64,000 bases of DNA. It comes from Prorocentrum cordatum (Eukaryota > Sar > Dinophyceae > Prorocentrales > Prorocentraceae). A program made the position numbers and the translations under genes. Positions 45,015-56,007 of this stretch are shown in pieces. Location of the stretch: assembly GCA_963575745.1 (NCBI GenBank), contig CAUYUJ010000889.1, positions 1 through 64,000 of the forward strand, in the 5' to 3' direction. Below the pieces are notes generated by a model. It saw only the letters and a list, made by a program, of their open reading frames with translations. It was not told the origin of the DNA and searched no databases. Positions within the stretch are counted from its first letter, which is position 1, and each line of letters starts with the position of its first letter.

Positions 45015-45122
45015 ACTGGCCGGGTTTGATCGTTTTCCATGCTATTTTTGTTTGAACAATAAATATGTTTTTAAGAATAAGCAAACGGCACCCGCGACCT
45101 ACACTATGTTTATGCGTGCGAA

Positions 45123-45900
45123 GTGCCGGTGGTACTATTCGAGCAGACCGACTGGCAGGAGCTATGGATGGGAGACACAACCATCGATGATCTAGAGCCC
45201 ACTATTCCCAGGAATCCCCCGAAGAAGATTAGACGCCCCAGCCCTGGCAACTTTCCCGCCCACCCAGTCATGGCGCCAGGAGGGTTAGTGGATGTGTTTT
45301 CGCCGCCCAGAGTGGCCCCTCTCATGCGTAAGTTTCAGGCGATGGGACTCGTTTAACAGGATGGGGCTTCAGGAAGTCAGGGGATCGCGAGAGAGCCCGG
45401 CCACTCATCGCTAGGGGGGAACCATGGTTCGTGTTCCTTGAGCCTCCCTGCAAGGCGTTCTCACAGATACTGTCCATAAGCGGTCATCAGGAGCCGAGTG
45501 GGGATGTCCTGAGAACTCGAGTGGAGGGCATGATTACGCTGAGATTCGCCATCGAGCTCGCTCAGATGCAGCGCAGAACGGGCAGAGAGTTTCTGCTGGA
45601 GCAACCCAGTGGAGCCTCGTCCTGGGAGCTGGATTTCGTCTCGAAGTTCGGAGATCTGGAAGGGATGTTCTTTGTGCGAATCGATCAGTGTCGGTTCGAC
45701 CTGTCAGTCTCTTCAGAAGGAGTGCCCATGAGACCTACCGGGCTTCTGGCGAACCGCGTTGAAATCGCAAGGGCCGCGTTCGGTTTTCGGTGCGAGGGAG
45801 GTCGCAAGCACGCGGTGCTGGAAGGCAGCTCTCTCGCTCAAGTGTCAAGGGGGCCGAGGAACCAGGCAACGTCATCACCTGTGCCGAGATCAGTTTAGTC
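45123..45900 (+). pseudogene. copia PPC-motif (methyltransferase-like) module
   Basis: The frame 45123-45356 ends at TAA. From about 45340 another frame reads TRLTGWGFRKSGDRERARPL, ARGEPWFVFLEPPCKAFSQI, then a helix (VEGMITLRFAIELAQMQRRT), GREFLLEQPSGASSW, and FFVRIDQCRFDLSVSSEGVP, PMRPTGLLANRVEIARAAFG. LEPPCKAFSQ resembles motif IV (PPC-x-x-F-S) of cytosine-5 methyltransferases, EQP-SSW could sit where the ENV motif does, and DQC...KPT/RPT parallels the LINE-1W tail. Function is unproven; relationship to a methyltransferase is inference from short motifs. Confidence 0.55.
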
Positions 45901-46149
45901 CCAAACGAGTTGCGGAGGCGAGGAAGGAGGAGTGCCAGCCCTTCGCCCCGCAGGTTCATGTCGAAGTGCGGGGGCCGCCGCCGGCGTCTGTGCTGTTCAG
46001 CTTCATTCGAAGACATCCAGAGGCCCTCGAACATTCAGAGATCTCCAGGATATGAGGAACGAGGAAGGGAGGTGCATCCAGTTCATTCGGCCCCTAGTCC
46101 TAAGGAAGGAGAGGGCCAGGGCCAGGACCGAGAACAGCAGGAGGTCGAG

Positions 46150-47517
46150 TCTGCCATGGAAATTACCCCCAAGGTTCAGGACACGTTTTACAATATCCAT
46201 GTGAATTTGGGCCACCCCTCCGTTGACAACTTCGCAAAGGTCTTGACAGCAGCACAAGCTAAGCCAGAGGTGCTCGCGCATGTTAGAATACATTTCCAGC
46301 GCCCCGATTGCGCGGCCCACCGGAAGCCCTCATATTATCGGCGAGTCGCGCTGCCCAAGACACATCAGTTCAACAGGGCTCTGGGAGTGGACTCGTTCTT
46401 CGCGCCCTTTAAAGACAAGGCCCTGTGCTTTCTGAATATCGTGCGTCACGGGGCTACTTTCCAGATCGTTGCCAGGTGCGAAGGGGGGCCCAAGGAATGT
46501 TGGGATGTTTTTGCCGCTTCGAAGCCGAGGTATTTCGGCCCGCCAGACATTATAACATGCGGCGGCGGTCCTGAGTTTGAACAGGTCTTCGATAGAGGGG
46601 CAGAACACGAAGGCGTTCTGCTACGCGTCGTCAATGGAGAGAGTCCGCGGGAGGACGGAAAGGCGGAGAGGCACGGAGGCTGGGTCGAGGGTCTGATGCT
46701 GACAGGACTAGAGGGCCAGGTGGTAGCAGATGACAACAATCTAAATTCTCTGCTGCACGGCATCGTCAGTTCCAAGAACAGATACCTTCACCGTGGAGGG
46801 TTCAGCCGCGATCAGTCAGTCCTGGGGCACAATCCAAGGATGCCGGACGACCTCTTATCAGACGACGCGGTGAGTGGCGTGGGAAGTCGAGATCTCATGG
46901 GGGCAGCATGGGACCAAGACACGGTGGCAGCTGGTCACGCTCGCGACAGTGCCATAAGAAGGTGCGCTAGACGCGAGTTGTTCAGGATCACCAGTCGTCA
47001 GATGGTCCAGGAGGCCAATCGTTCTCGAAGCCGCACGGAGCAAACCTTCCAAGCGGGACAGTGGGTGCACGTTCGGCGTCGGGCCCCCAGGACCGGGAAA
47101 AAAACGATGTCCCTCCAGAGGGACAGGTGGGCGGGCCCAGGGGTCGTGATATTGCAATTCCAAAGCGCGGTATGGATAGCCATGAGATGCCGTCTGTGGA
47201 TGCGCTCTCCGAGCCAGGTCCGAACTGCGACCAATCCAGAAGCCAGGGGAGCAGAGATGCTGTCCGATTCCGCTGTGCAGGAACTTATGACAGAGGTTCA
47301 GTCTGGACATCAGAGGGCAGGAGTCGACGCACAGTCAAAAGGTGGGCCTCCCCCAGAGGCATGGTCCAATCCAGTGCCAGCGGCGAGCCGAGTTGAGGGT
47401 GCCCAGTCGCTGCCTCTTGCTCGATTCTCACCGGTCGCGCCCGCAGGGGGCGCAGGAAGATCAGGTTCCTCATCGGGAGCAGCCAGATCGGCAACGCCTG
47501 CTACATCGGGTACATAA
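46150..47517 (+). pseudogene. copia integrase
   Basis: Part of one 575-codon frame from 45790. HVNLGHPSVDNFAKVL (about 46197) and HFQRPDCAAHRKP (about 46290) form the HHCC zinc domain, with the first Cys replaced by Arg. NRALGVDSFFAPF (about 46385) gives the first catalytic Asp; the second should precede GPEF but the text is ITCGGGPEF, so it is lost; NGESPREDGKAERHGG (about 46640) carries the Glu region. A C-terminal segment (EQTFQAGQWVHVRRRAPRTG, RWAGPGVVILQ) resembles the SH3-like end. It would have inserted cDNA; this copy should be inactive. Confidence 0.8.
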
Positions 47518-48299
47518 TGTAAGTCCATTTGAGGCCCAGGATCCAAGAGGCGACCGGGAAAGGGAGACTCGTCCAGGACTTGGAATCCAATCTTCGGAGG
47601 TCCAGTGGAATCCTGCTTCCACGGGAACCCCTGCCAGCGAACCCGAAGGGGTCGAAGAAAGCGACAGCGCGTCTGCAGGAGACAGAGGCATCAAAAGAAC
47701 TCTCGGAAGGCAGCGAGGCAGCGAGGCGGACGGCCCCGCGGAAGAAGCGGAACGTAAAGAACTTCGGGCGTCCGAGGAATTTTCGGGGACTCCAGGAGGT
47801 TCTTCCCAGATGCCAGTTCCGTTGCCACGGGGATCAGGGGAAGAATGCGACAGGGAAGTCCGAGCTGCCGCGCGCGAAGCTGCCCGAAGAAATCGCCTGA
47901 TGGATTCAGGTCCTGCCGCTGCAAGGCGGCCCCCCCCACCCGGGGGGGGAACTTTGGGGGCGTGCCCTATGGGGGATTTCGCCAGCAGATCCAGGACATC
48001 GATGAACGAGGGCGCTTGAGAAGAGAGCGGCCTCGAAATCCTGAGAGAGCTTCGCGGGGCAGTAGGTGGGTTCTCTGCGATCGCGTGGAGGAGGGCGTGC
48101 CCGACGCCCTCTCGGTCAAGATTCAGCGCCGGGGAGATGAAGACGAGAGCGAAGAGAGGGGCGCCTTCTTTCGGGGGCGCGCCGATAGTGCGGCTGTGGC
48201 GGAGACGCGAGCACATACTTGAACGGAAAGGTAGACGCGCTCGTGCATGTGTCCGAGGATCGCGACTCGCATTCCTTGAGCTTGGTGGCGAACATGACT

Positions 48300-49010
48300 C
48301 AGGAGGCCCATCTTGTAAAGATGACAGCGTCCGAGAGGGAAGAGTTTCGCCAGTCAGACTCTTTCGAGTGGACGTCGATCGCCGACTCCAAGGCAGTCCG
48401 AATACTTCCACCAGAGGTGGGTCTCGAACTCTGAAGGTTGTTTCCCGCAGGGTCGTTTCCTCCAGGATGGTCCGGCGTTGGAAACCGCATCCGGGAGTTC
48501 ATTCTCGCCCGAAATCCAAAAGTCGGCGGCGCGTCCGAGGGCAGGAGGACGGGGGCACAGCTGAACTCAGCGTATACTCTCCCGCCCCACAAATGGATGC
48601 GTTAATGTTGTTTTGGGCCATGGGTCTCATGCACGGCTTGGAGTTACATGTCGGGGACCTGCAAAATCCCTTCTGCCAGAGCAACAGGTTGTCTCGAGCG
48701 AGGGGGCGGGCGTTCGCCGAACCCTGCGAAGGTTGAACTTGCGCGCTGGTTCCTTGATAGAACTGCTCTCCCAGTGCACGGCCTCGACGACGCGCCACTG
48801 ACGCTGCGCGCGACCGCCTCAGAGTTCTTTCAGAAAGACATGGGGTTCTCCAAGGGCCGATTAGAACCTTGCTGGTTGAACGAGCGAGAACAAGTCAGGG
48901 AACTTTCGTCAGATGCTAGTAGAAGTTGATGACTGGATCATCGCCGTGCACCCCTCGAAGGCTGGCTCCGGATTACCTGGGGGAGTTTCAGAGACGGCGT
49001 CACTTCGGAC
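48300..49010 (+). pseudogene. copia reverse transcriptase
   Basis: Frames joined across shifts read QSDSFEWTSIADSKAVRILP, VVSSRMVRRWKPHPGVHSRP then KSKSRRRVRGQEDGG, YSPAPQMDALMLFWAMGLMH, LHVGDLQNPFCQSNRLSRAR (motif A Asp in GDLQ, about 48655), AEPCEG, and finally LVEVDDWIIAVHPSK (about 48915-48955), with the motif C Asp pair present. These follow the Ty1/copia RT pattern. Stops and at least three frame changes inactivate it. Confidence 0.8.
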
Positions 49011-49615
49011 ATATTGAAAAGTAGGAGAGAAAGGAGTGGACTACATCGGAAGAGTATAAGACTTCTTCATGACCGAGCGTTATTAGATCAAGAAAAATTC
49101 ATTCTTGAATCGACCACCAGGCTGAATATAGCTCGGCATAGACGAGGAGATCACTCGCAGGCCCTCGTGGGATCAGAAGTCATTGAGTTCCGCTTGCTGA
49201 TATATCGCTTCAGCTGGGTAGGAAGAGAATCCAGGGCAGAAGTGGCGGGCGCGGCGTCCATTTCGTCTTCCTGCGTGAATTCCCCCGCCGTGGGCGACGC
49301 CCTCGCGGCGAACAAAGCAGTAGATTTTTTCCGGAGCACGCGTCTACTCCCATCATGCTCTGGAGGTCCAGCAGGGATGGCGCGATCTTCGGCGCGGCGA
49401 GCGACGCTGGGGGCACTGGCGCGGCGCGCCCAGGTCATGTTCAACAGGCGTGGCAAATATATGCCGCGGATGAAAGTCTCTCCGCTGGCATGCTTTCCCG
49501 GGTGACCCCGTTATCCTGGAGGTCTGCCAGATTGCGTCGCCAGGTGTCGTCTGCAATGGCTGGGGAAGTTTTGTCTCTGAGTTCGGCCCTGGGAGAGGCC
49601 ATCTCTCGGTAGACG
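49010..49615 (+). pseudogene. copia RNase H
   Basis: Text across frames: SEVIEFRLLIYRFSWVGRES (about 49170), VGDALAANKAVDFFRST (about 49290), IFGAASDAGGTGAA (about 49385, with the Asp), QQAWQIYAADESLSAG, SRVTPLSWRSARLRRQVSSA, MAGEVLSLSSALGEAI (about 49555). SPLSW-S-RL-R-SS-AE is the familiar end of copia RNase H; here the usual AE is GE. Frame-broken. Confidence 0.75.
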
Positions 49616-50286
49616 CAGCGCCGCCGCCACCGCGGCCGAATCCACAGAAGCGCCCCCGCCGTCCTCGGAAAAAACTGCTGGGAGTTGCTCGACGAGTGGA
49701 GCCACCTGCGCGGCGACGAGGTTTCCGAACTCAGGGATGCGATCGCCGGCGGGGCCGGCGAGGGCGCCATTGACGGCGGCGACGTTGATGCTAGCGTTCT
49801 GGGCCACGAAGACGCTGCAGACGTGGGCGATCTTTTCGCTGACACTGAGATTCAATCTGCAGCGGGATCTGGTTCTGGCCAGGGAGATGGCGGCATACTG
49901 TTGGACGTGGATGAAGCTTTGCAGAAACAGCTGGACGATGACACTCACAAGGCCCAGGCGGAGGGCGACCCGCGGGAGCATGGCTCCAAGGACTCGGACT
50001 CGGGCTTCCAGGATTGAACTGGTGGTGCGAACACGCATCGTGTTTTTGTTTATGTCAGATCCCTTCGCCCTCGCCCCGCACCAAACGTGAAAAACAAGGC
50101 CCTGGGTCCGTCCAGTTTTGTTGGTTGCCGATTTCGGACGCTAAGAGTTTTCGAGGTTCTACCGAGCAGTTGCGTCGGACAACAATAAGTTCTGGGGGCA
50201 GACCAGGGTAGTCCATGGTCTTGCCGGTTAGATGGCCAAGTAGGCCTGAGTTCGAGTTCAGAAAGCGGAGTAAACATTTCCACCGC
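49616..50286. other. ambiguous: acidic plus-strand or hydrophobic minus-strand frame
   Basis: A plus-strand 110-codon frame (49685-50017) is very acidic (DEWSHLRGDEVSELRDAIAG). The opposite strand has a 175-codon frame (49511-50038) with helical, partly hydrophobic text (SVIVQLFLQSFIHVQQYAAI, PEFGNLVAAQVAPLVEQLPA) but it overlaps copia RNase H. I cannot decide which, if either, is coding. Confidence 0.3.
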
Positions 50287-50507
50287 AGCGCGAGGATGTC
50301 CAACCCGGCGAGCCCCCAGTCGAGATTTTTGCAGAGCGCTTGGCTGAGCTCACAGACGTTTGGGGTGAAGCTGCAAAGGCTGCCTGCGCATCCTTGAACG
50401 CGTGGGCAGCAGTTGCCAAGTTGCCCCCGGCTCACGACGGCGGCGTCTCCCTGACGGCTTTCGCAGAGGGTCACTATGGGGGCGAAAACTTGCACGCGCA
50501 GTTTTAG
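50287..50507 (+). CDS. possible terminal exon, unknown protein
   Basis: ACATTTCCACCGCAG at 50272-50286 is a good acceptor. The following 73 codons are open and ordinary in composition (REDVQPGEPPVEIFAERLAE, LTDVWGEAAKAACASLNAWA, HDGGVSLTAFAEGHYGGENL) and end at TAG 50505. Upstream of the acceptor the same frame meets a stop. The partner exon was not found. The minus strand also has a 182-codon frame here. Confidence 0.35.
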
Positions 50508-51795
50508 ACGGAATTTCGTTTCACCTTGTCGCCACGCCCCGGCCCGGCCGAAGAGGAGGAGGAGGGGGGGGGAAGAGGGGGGGGAGAAGTGGAGGTCGGA
50601 CACAAAAACCGTCGAGGTTTCTTTTTCCTTTTAGCAATAGGAGGGAAAGAAGAGGAGGGGGATAGAGGATGGCCGAAATTCTTCAAGGCAAGGGTGGAGA
50701 GGGGGAGAGGGGAGGGGGAGGAGGAGGAGGGGGACTTGGGATATTGCTTTAAGGCGATGGTGCAAGGAGAATTGGTTTCGCGATGCTGGCGCGGCCTCTG
50801 ACCCCCGACCTGAAAGGTCAAGTTCTCGGGCTTGAGGTCTACCCAATCTGATCGCTCGCATTTGCGACCGCGATCACGGCGACCACATATTGTTTCCCAA
50901 CCAAGACAAAAGTTCACAGGGAGGTGGTGCCAGAACACTTGCGTCGACTTCGCACCATGTGTTGTGTTGCTTCAACTGGAGGGGCAGCTGCTTCAGAGAG
51001 CGGCGTGCCGCACTGTGTGCGTATGGATGCTGAGGGGGTCTGTCATGCCCAGTGCGTTTGCTGCCTCTTCGCCCAGCATGCGGTGAAACGTGGTGCGACG
51101 ACGCGCTGGCTCAGCACACTGACTTGGCTGAGCGGCGTGCTATTGTTTGCGGGGGCGCGCCGGATATGTTATAGACCGTTGGGGTTTATGCGCGTTGTGC
51201 ACTAACTGTTTTTAGGCTGCGACGAACGATGAGAGAACCACTGGACCATTTGTTCCGCTTGAGCAGTGTCGTGAATGCTGAGTCATCCCCTTCGGAGCTT
51301 AGCTGTGCTATGCTGCGATGCGGTATGCTGATCCGATGAGCTATGCAAGAGCTATGGTACCCCACGCTGCGCTATTAACGCTACGATGACCGGTTCATAG
51401 TATGCTGTGCTGCTATGGTGCGTTGTGATATACCATGTGTGGCAAAAGAAGTTATGTGTTATGCTATGCGACGCGCTTTCCATCGCTGTTCTCAATGTGG
51501 CGTGCTTGGGAGAGCGGCCTTGTTTACCTCTCACGCATCATCCGACATATCCGACGCATTTATATTTCGCTTGCAAGTTGTTCGGTTCCAAGTGTTGCGA
51601 ACGAAATCCAGTGTGAAATTCGAATGGCTCGCGCGAGTCCGCCGAACCCGAGAATGAGTGAGACTGGGCGACGAGGGTCAGAGGCCATTGGGTGCATGTA
51701 AGGAGGTCCTTGGGGTGCTTCTCCCTAAAGAGCTACCCAGTGCTGTGTTGTGCTATACCACGTTGCGAGCAAACAGGCGCCAACAAACAACAAAC
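50508..51795. other. no supported gene; purine-rich tract at 50555-50750
   Basis: Holds a GGA/GGGGA-rich purine stretch (about 50555-50750) and unique sequence with CTATGCTGTGC-like motifs around 51290-51430. No gene recognised. Confidence 0.5.
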
Positions 51796-51799
51796 ACAA

Positions 51800-51990
51800 T
51801 TGAGCATGCAACGCGCCCCCGGTTGCTCATCTCAGAGAACGCCCTCACATTGAGCATGTAACGCGCCCCGCGGATCCTCCCAGACAACGCCCTCACGTTG
51901 AGCATGTAACGCGCCCCGCTGGTCATCTTTAAAAACGCCATCACGTTGAGCATGCAGCGCGCCCCATTGTTCATCCCAACCCCAGACTGC
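51800..51990. repeat. 48-50 bp tandem repeat, four copies
   Basis: GAGCATGYARCGCGCCCC starts at 51802, 51852, 51900 and 51948; each unit continues with ATCtCAGAGAACGCCcTCACgTT-type sequence. Confidence 0.9.
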
Positions 51991-52289
51991 CTCTCAGGGG
52001 CCTAAACAACTATGCTGGGTTATGCCGTGCTGTGTTAAGCTATGCCGTGCTGTATGATCAACAGTACAGCAACACACAAACACACCATGTATCCCCACGC
52101 AGGTTGCACACGCACACACACACACATTGAATCACACTGAAGCATTTGATCGCGGGTTCGTTCCTACCTTTCCACCGGCGCATCCGACGCAGTCACATCC
52201 GACGCACCATTTCTCGCGGGTCTGTTGTTTGCATATATTTTGGTACATCTTTCCAACGCCGTCGCGCTATGTGATTCCAAGCGCCTCGC

Positions 52290-52480
52290 GACTGGCATCG
52301 TGGCCTGGTTGAGAGGTTGCCTGTCGTTGGCCTGGTTGATTGCCTGTCGCTGGCCTGGTGGAGTGGTTACGTGGTTGCCTGTCGTTGGCACCGGTTGAGT
52401 GGTTGCCTGTCGTTGGCCTGATTGAGTGGTTGCCTGTCGTTGGCCTGGTTAAGTGGCTGCCTGTCGTGGGCCTTTGGGAA
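52290..52480. repeat. 27-28 bp minisatellite (GGTTGAGTGGTTGCCTGTCG)
   Basis: Six or seven imperfect copies of GCCTGGTTGAGTGGTTGCC followed by TGTCGTTG; one copy is shortened. Confidence 0.85.
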
Positions 52481-52529
52481 GTCGAGTCACCTTGTAAGCC
52501 CTCCGCGTGGCCCCGGTGGGAATTGGAGT

Positions 52530-53010
52530 CTCCGCAGCCAGCCCCCCCGTGAGCAGTTGGGTCTCCGCGAGCGCCCCCTGTGGGCAGTGGCGTTCCCACA
52601 GGCGGCTTGAGACCGCCCGTGGGAACTGGAACCCCCAGAGCCAGCCCCCTGCGGGGCAGTGGAGTTCACAGGCGGCCTGAGACCGCTTGTGGGGAACTGG
52701 ATTTCCCACAGCCAACCCCCCGCGGGCAGTGGAGTTCCCACAGGGCGCCCCGTGGGCAGTGGAATTCCCACAGCCAGCCCCCGTGGGCAGTGGGGTCCCC
52801 ACAGGGCGCCCCGCGGGCAGGGGAGTTCCCACAGCCAGCCCCCGTGGGCAGTGGAGCCCCCACAGGGCGCCCCGCGGGCAGTGGAGTTCCCGCAGCCAGC
52901 CCCTGTGGGCAGTGGAGTCCCCACAAGCAGCCCCTGTGGGCACTGGAGTTCCCGCAGCCAGCCCCCGCGGGCAGTGGAGTCCCCAGAAGCAGCCCCTGTG
53001 GGTACCGGAA
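52530..53010. repeat. 30-31 bp minisatellite (GGGCAGTGGAGTTCCCACAG)
   Basis: About 15 units alternating two subtypes, GGGCAGTGGAGTTCCCACAG followed by CCAGCCCCCGT, and the same head followed by GGCGCCCCGC. The open frames on both strands (Gly/Pro/Ser-rich) are repeat translations. Confidence 0.9.
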
Positions 53011-53460
53011 ATATCACAAGCATCCCCCCTCCGCGGTCAGTGGACTGAACAGGGCAACCTCGCGGGTGGGACCCAGCGTGCGGCTGTAGCGATCGCGAGC
53101 ATCCCCAGGGGGAATTTGTGCGGTTTCATTCAACAAAAATGACGCAATGGAGATGTATCGTTTGTTGTGCATGTGGTCTGATTTGTCACAATAGTAGTAT
53201 TATGTTTCTTTTACCACATGCGTTCCTGTTACTGCTACTGAAGCACAAGTGCACACGATTGCAAACGTGGCTGGATGTGTAGTGTTTCTTCGGGTCCCCC
53301 GTTGCGGGCGATTTTTGCGTGGACTATGCGAGATTGTTTTAATTGGGTCGATCACATCATGAAGGTGGCCAGCACAAGCTTGGGTTGTGATGCCGCTAAG
53401 AAGGTTGCACATTCAAAATCCCCACCACTTCCAAGACTTTCCCCACGCGTTTGATTTCAT
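53011..53460. other. no supported gene; upstream of the DNMT frame
   Basis: Unique sequence between the minisatellite and the DNMT-like frame. No promoter motif can be assigned. Confidence 0.4.
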
Positions 53461-54990
53461 ATGCGTTGGTTGGTTCCTTTGCTTTGTCTGTTTGACTTAC
53501 ACACGGTCGTGTTTCACGTTTCTTGCGTGAAACCGTCTGTTGTGCTTCTGATATGCGGCCCGCAGGTTGGTCCTATGATTGGGCTGCATACCATGTCTAC
53601 TGCGTTCTCAGGGATTGGAGCGCCCGAGCATGCGAACACTGCGTTTGCTGGCTATTTCGAGCGGCAGTACCTAACCTGGTGTAGCGCCTCGATGCGATCT
53701 TGCTACGCCGTGGACTGGCACAAAGAATCCCGCTGGGAACTGACGATGTTTCCTCCTCCCCATCGCCCGCACTGTCTCTTCAAGGACATGAGCGAGTTCT
53801 GGCATCCACTCGTCAACGACAAGATTTCGAAGGCTGCCGCGGCTGGGCAGATGAACAGCGAGGAATACGAGAGGATCATCAAGAAGGGGAAGGCCGTGAT
53901 TACGTCAGCGCCGTGCGTCCTTCATGGCCATGCGTGTCAGACGTGCCGAACTGAGAAGACTAGCGTCCAACTGACGGGCGCACCGTGCCCAGATTGGTCG
54001 CCGCAAGGGCTGCGATGGGGAGAGGATGGGTATGATCTGCAATGCACAATGTGCCGGGTGGGTCAGCGCTGGGCCCTCGAAGACGACGCATTCTTGAGCG
54101 AGAATGTGGAATAATTTCCATGGGGTTGCACTCTCAAAATTCTGGGGTAGACGTATGTGTTGTTTCCGTGCATCGTCAACTCGAAAGACTTGGGCTTCCC
54201 GCAAACGCGCAAGAGGCGAATCACTGGTGGAGTCCTCAAGCGCATCATGATGGCCAGGCTGGCGCCTCCGGTATCCATGGCAACTTTCTACGCGCAGTGC
54301 TCGAGGGTGGCGGAGTGCCTTCTGACAGGCGTGATGATGGCAGACGACGATGATCTCGCAGATGGAACTGTTTGGGCCAGGTCTCGCCCGAAGGGCTTGC
54401 ATCGCAAGACCGTCGATGAGAATATCCACGCCCTGCCAGAGCACTTGCGGCGTCGCAAAGATGAGCCCAAGGCGTTGAAGGGGCGGGCGCACTTCGCAGA
54501 TGCGCTCACGCTGCGGGGGCCGAATAACTTGCGCGAGCGCCGCATTCGGATGTCGGACCCAGATGCGCCAGTGACGTTCTCTCTTGAACAAGACGCTAAT
54601 AAATGGACTACCCGGGGCACCACAGTGTGCGCCCGTGCGCTCAACAAGAACATGGGAATCGTCCTCAGCAATGCGCGCGGTCGCTGGCTGACGTGGAGGG
54701 AGCTCCTCATGCCCCTAAGGTTCCCAACTTTTCCCGGCGCCAAGGTCAATGGCGAGCCCGCTGTGTTCGACTATGAGCGTTCCACTGCCTTCCTTCCAGA
54801 TCGGAAGCGCAATCAAGTACTGGGCCAAGTTAGAAACGCTACGTTTCTCGACGTGATTGGCGCAGGGATGCCGCGGCTGATGGCGAACGTTCTCTTCGAC
54901 CCGCACTTCGCCGACTTAGGCGGCCGCGGCTCCGACCGCCCCCGCGGGGGGGGGGGCCCTAGGAGTCGCGAGCGCGAGATCGAGGGCTAG
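53461..54990 (+). pseudogene. cytosine-5 DNA methyltransferase, two internal stops
   Basis: One continuous frame of 510 codons, interrupted only by TAA at 54112-54114 and TAG at 54148-54150. Motif I: MSTAFSGIGAPEHANTAF (about 53593). Motif IV with the catalytic Cys: LTGAPCPDWSPQGLRWG (about 53970). Motif VI: LSENVE (about 54095). Motif VIII: LGFPQTRKRRI (about 54190, Q-x-R-x-R). Motif IX: RWLTWRELLMPLRFPTFP (about 54680). Motif X region: VIGAGMPRLMANVLF (about 54855). The enzyme class transfers a methyl group from S-adenosylmethionine to C5 of cytosine via the motif IV Cys. No N-terminal regulatory domain is visible. The stops fall just after motif VI, 12 codons apart, so a short unannotated intron (about 54105-54155) is an alternative to nonsense mutation. 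An earlier start or upstream exon is possible. DNMTs carried by retrotransposons have been reported in dinoflagellates; the copia element 4 kb upstream is a possible relative. Confidence 0.85.
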
Positions 54991-56005
54991 GTCAGTGGCT
55001 GGCCGCCTTGGAACTTGCTGGGGCGAGGGCGACGTGTCTTTTCCCCATTCCCACGCAGCTGCACAGTTAGAGAGAATGTGCACTTACAGACGCATGTGAG
55101 AACACCCGCCTTCTCCACCCCCCCCTTCCCTTTGGTGGGCTGGTTGATTTTCTCCCTTTCTAATCCCTGCTCGGCCCCCCCTTCCTCGGCCCTCTCCCCC
55201 GCGGGGGGGGGGGGGGAGATATCGGGGGCCAGTCATTCGCTGCGCGGTCAAACGCCGAACGCCGCGCATCTTGCTGACGGCAATTTGCTCGAGCATTGGG
55301 TGCTCGCCATAACTTACGATTCCGCGGTCTTCGCTCGAACGCGCTACTAACTTCGCGGCGACGCCTCGGCGACGGGCCCGAACCAACGTAGTTTTGCGCA
55401 GACGAATATGTTCAACTCGCTCCGGCATATTTCGGAGAGGCCCCCGACCAGGATGGGAAATTAATTGCAGAACATGGCGTTCCGGGACTGCGTGATCTCG
55501 CAGCAGGACGCGACCCCCCGCCTCGTCGACGAGCAGAATGAGGGGGCGCCGAGCAGGCGCAGAGCGAACAGGCGCGACCATCCGGCGGTGAGGGAGCAGT
55601 GCGTTCAAAATGTGTTGACCCAGGGAGTGGTGGTGGGATTTCGGGGGCAGTTTCGGGCGGTTCCGGATGACCGAGCGTCGCCTGGCGGGGCCCAGCATTG
55701 CGGCCAGTCTAACGAGCCGGTGCGCGACGCCTGGCGGGGTGCCAACTCTGCGACCCTGACGGAATCAGTCTACGAGGCTGCGGGCGGGATCCGAACAACA
55801 AGTTCGCGGTGCAGACGATCGCTGATGGGCTTCCCAGCGCGAGGATCTTTCTTCCGAGAACGCCAGTTGGCGTCTTATAATACTTATGGTCTCTCCACAA
55901 CGCGTTCCATCGGGGCGCTGGCGCCTCGCGCTTGGGGGCGCGCGAGAAAGTTCCAGCGATTATGTCCGGTTGGGTAGAGGATTCAAAGAAACGCGCAATT
56001 AGCAT
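54991..56005. other. no supported gene
   Basis: GC-rich sequence with G and C homopolymer runs (54945-54960, 55200-55215). A 170-codon plus frame (55465-55977) is Arg/Ala-rich with no motif; overlapping minus frames exist. I see no reason to prefer any. Confidence 0.4.
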
Positions 56006-56007
56006 CC

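Larger units (their letters stand above)
41580..49615 (+). mobile_element. Ty1/copia LTR retrotransposon, decayed
   Basis: Domain order on the plus strand is Gag, CCHC knuckle, aspartic protease, a zinc/coiled-coil module, a PPC-motif module, integrase, RT, RNase H. Integrase before RT defines Ty1/copia. Many frameshifts and internal stops break the polyprotein, and several catalytic residues are altered. LTRs were not found by eye; ends are the outermost recognisable coding motifs. The 47520-48340 interval is the Glu/Arg/Ser-rich linker between integrase and RT. Confidence 0.85.
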
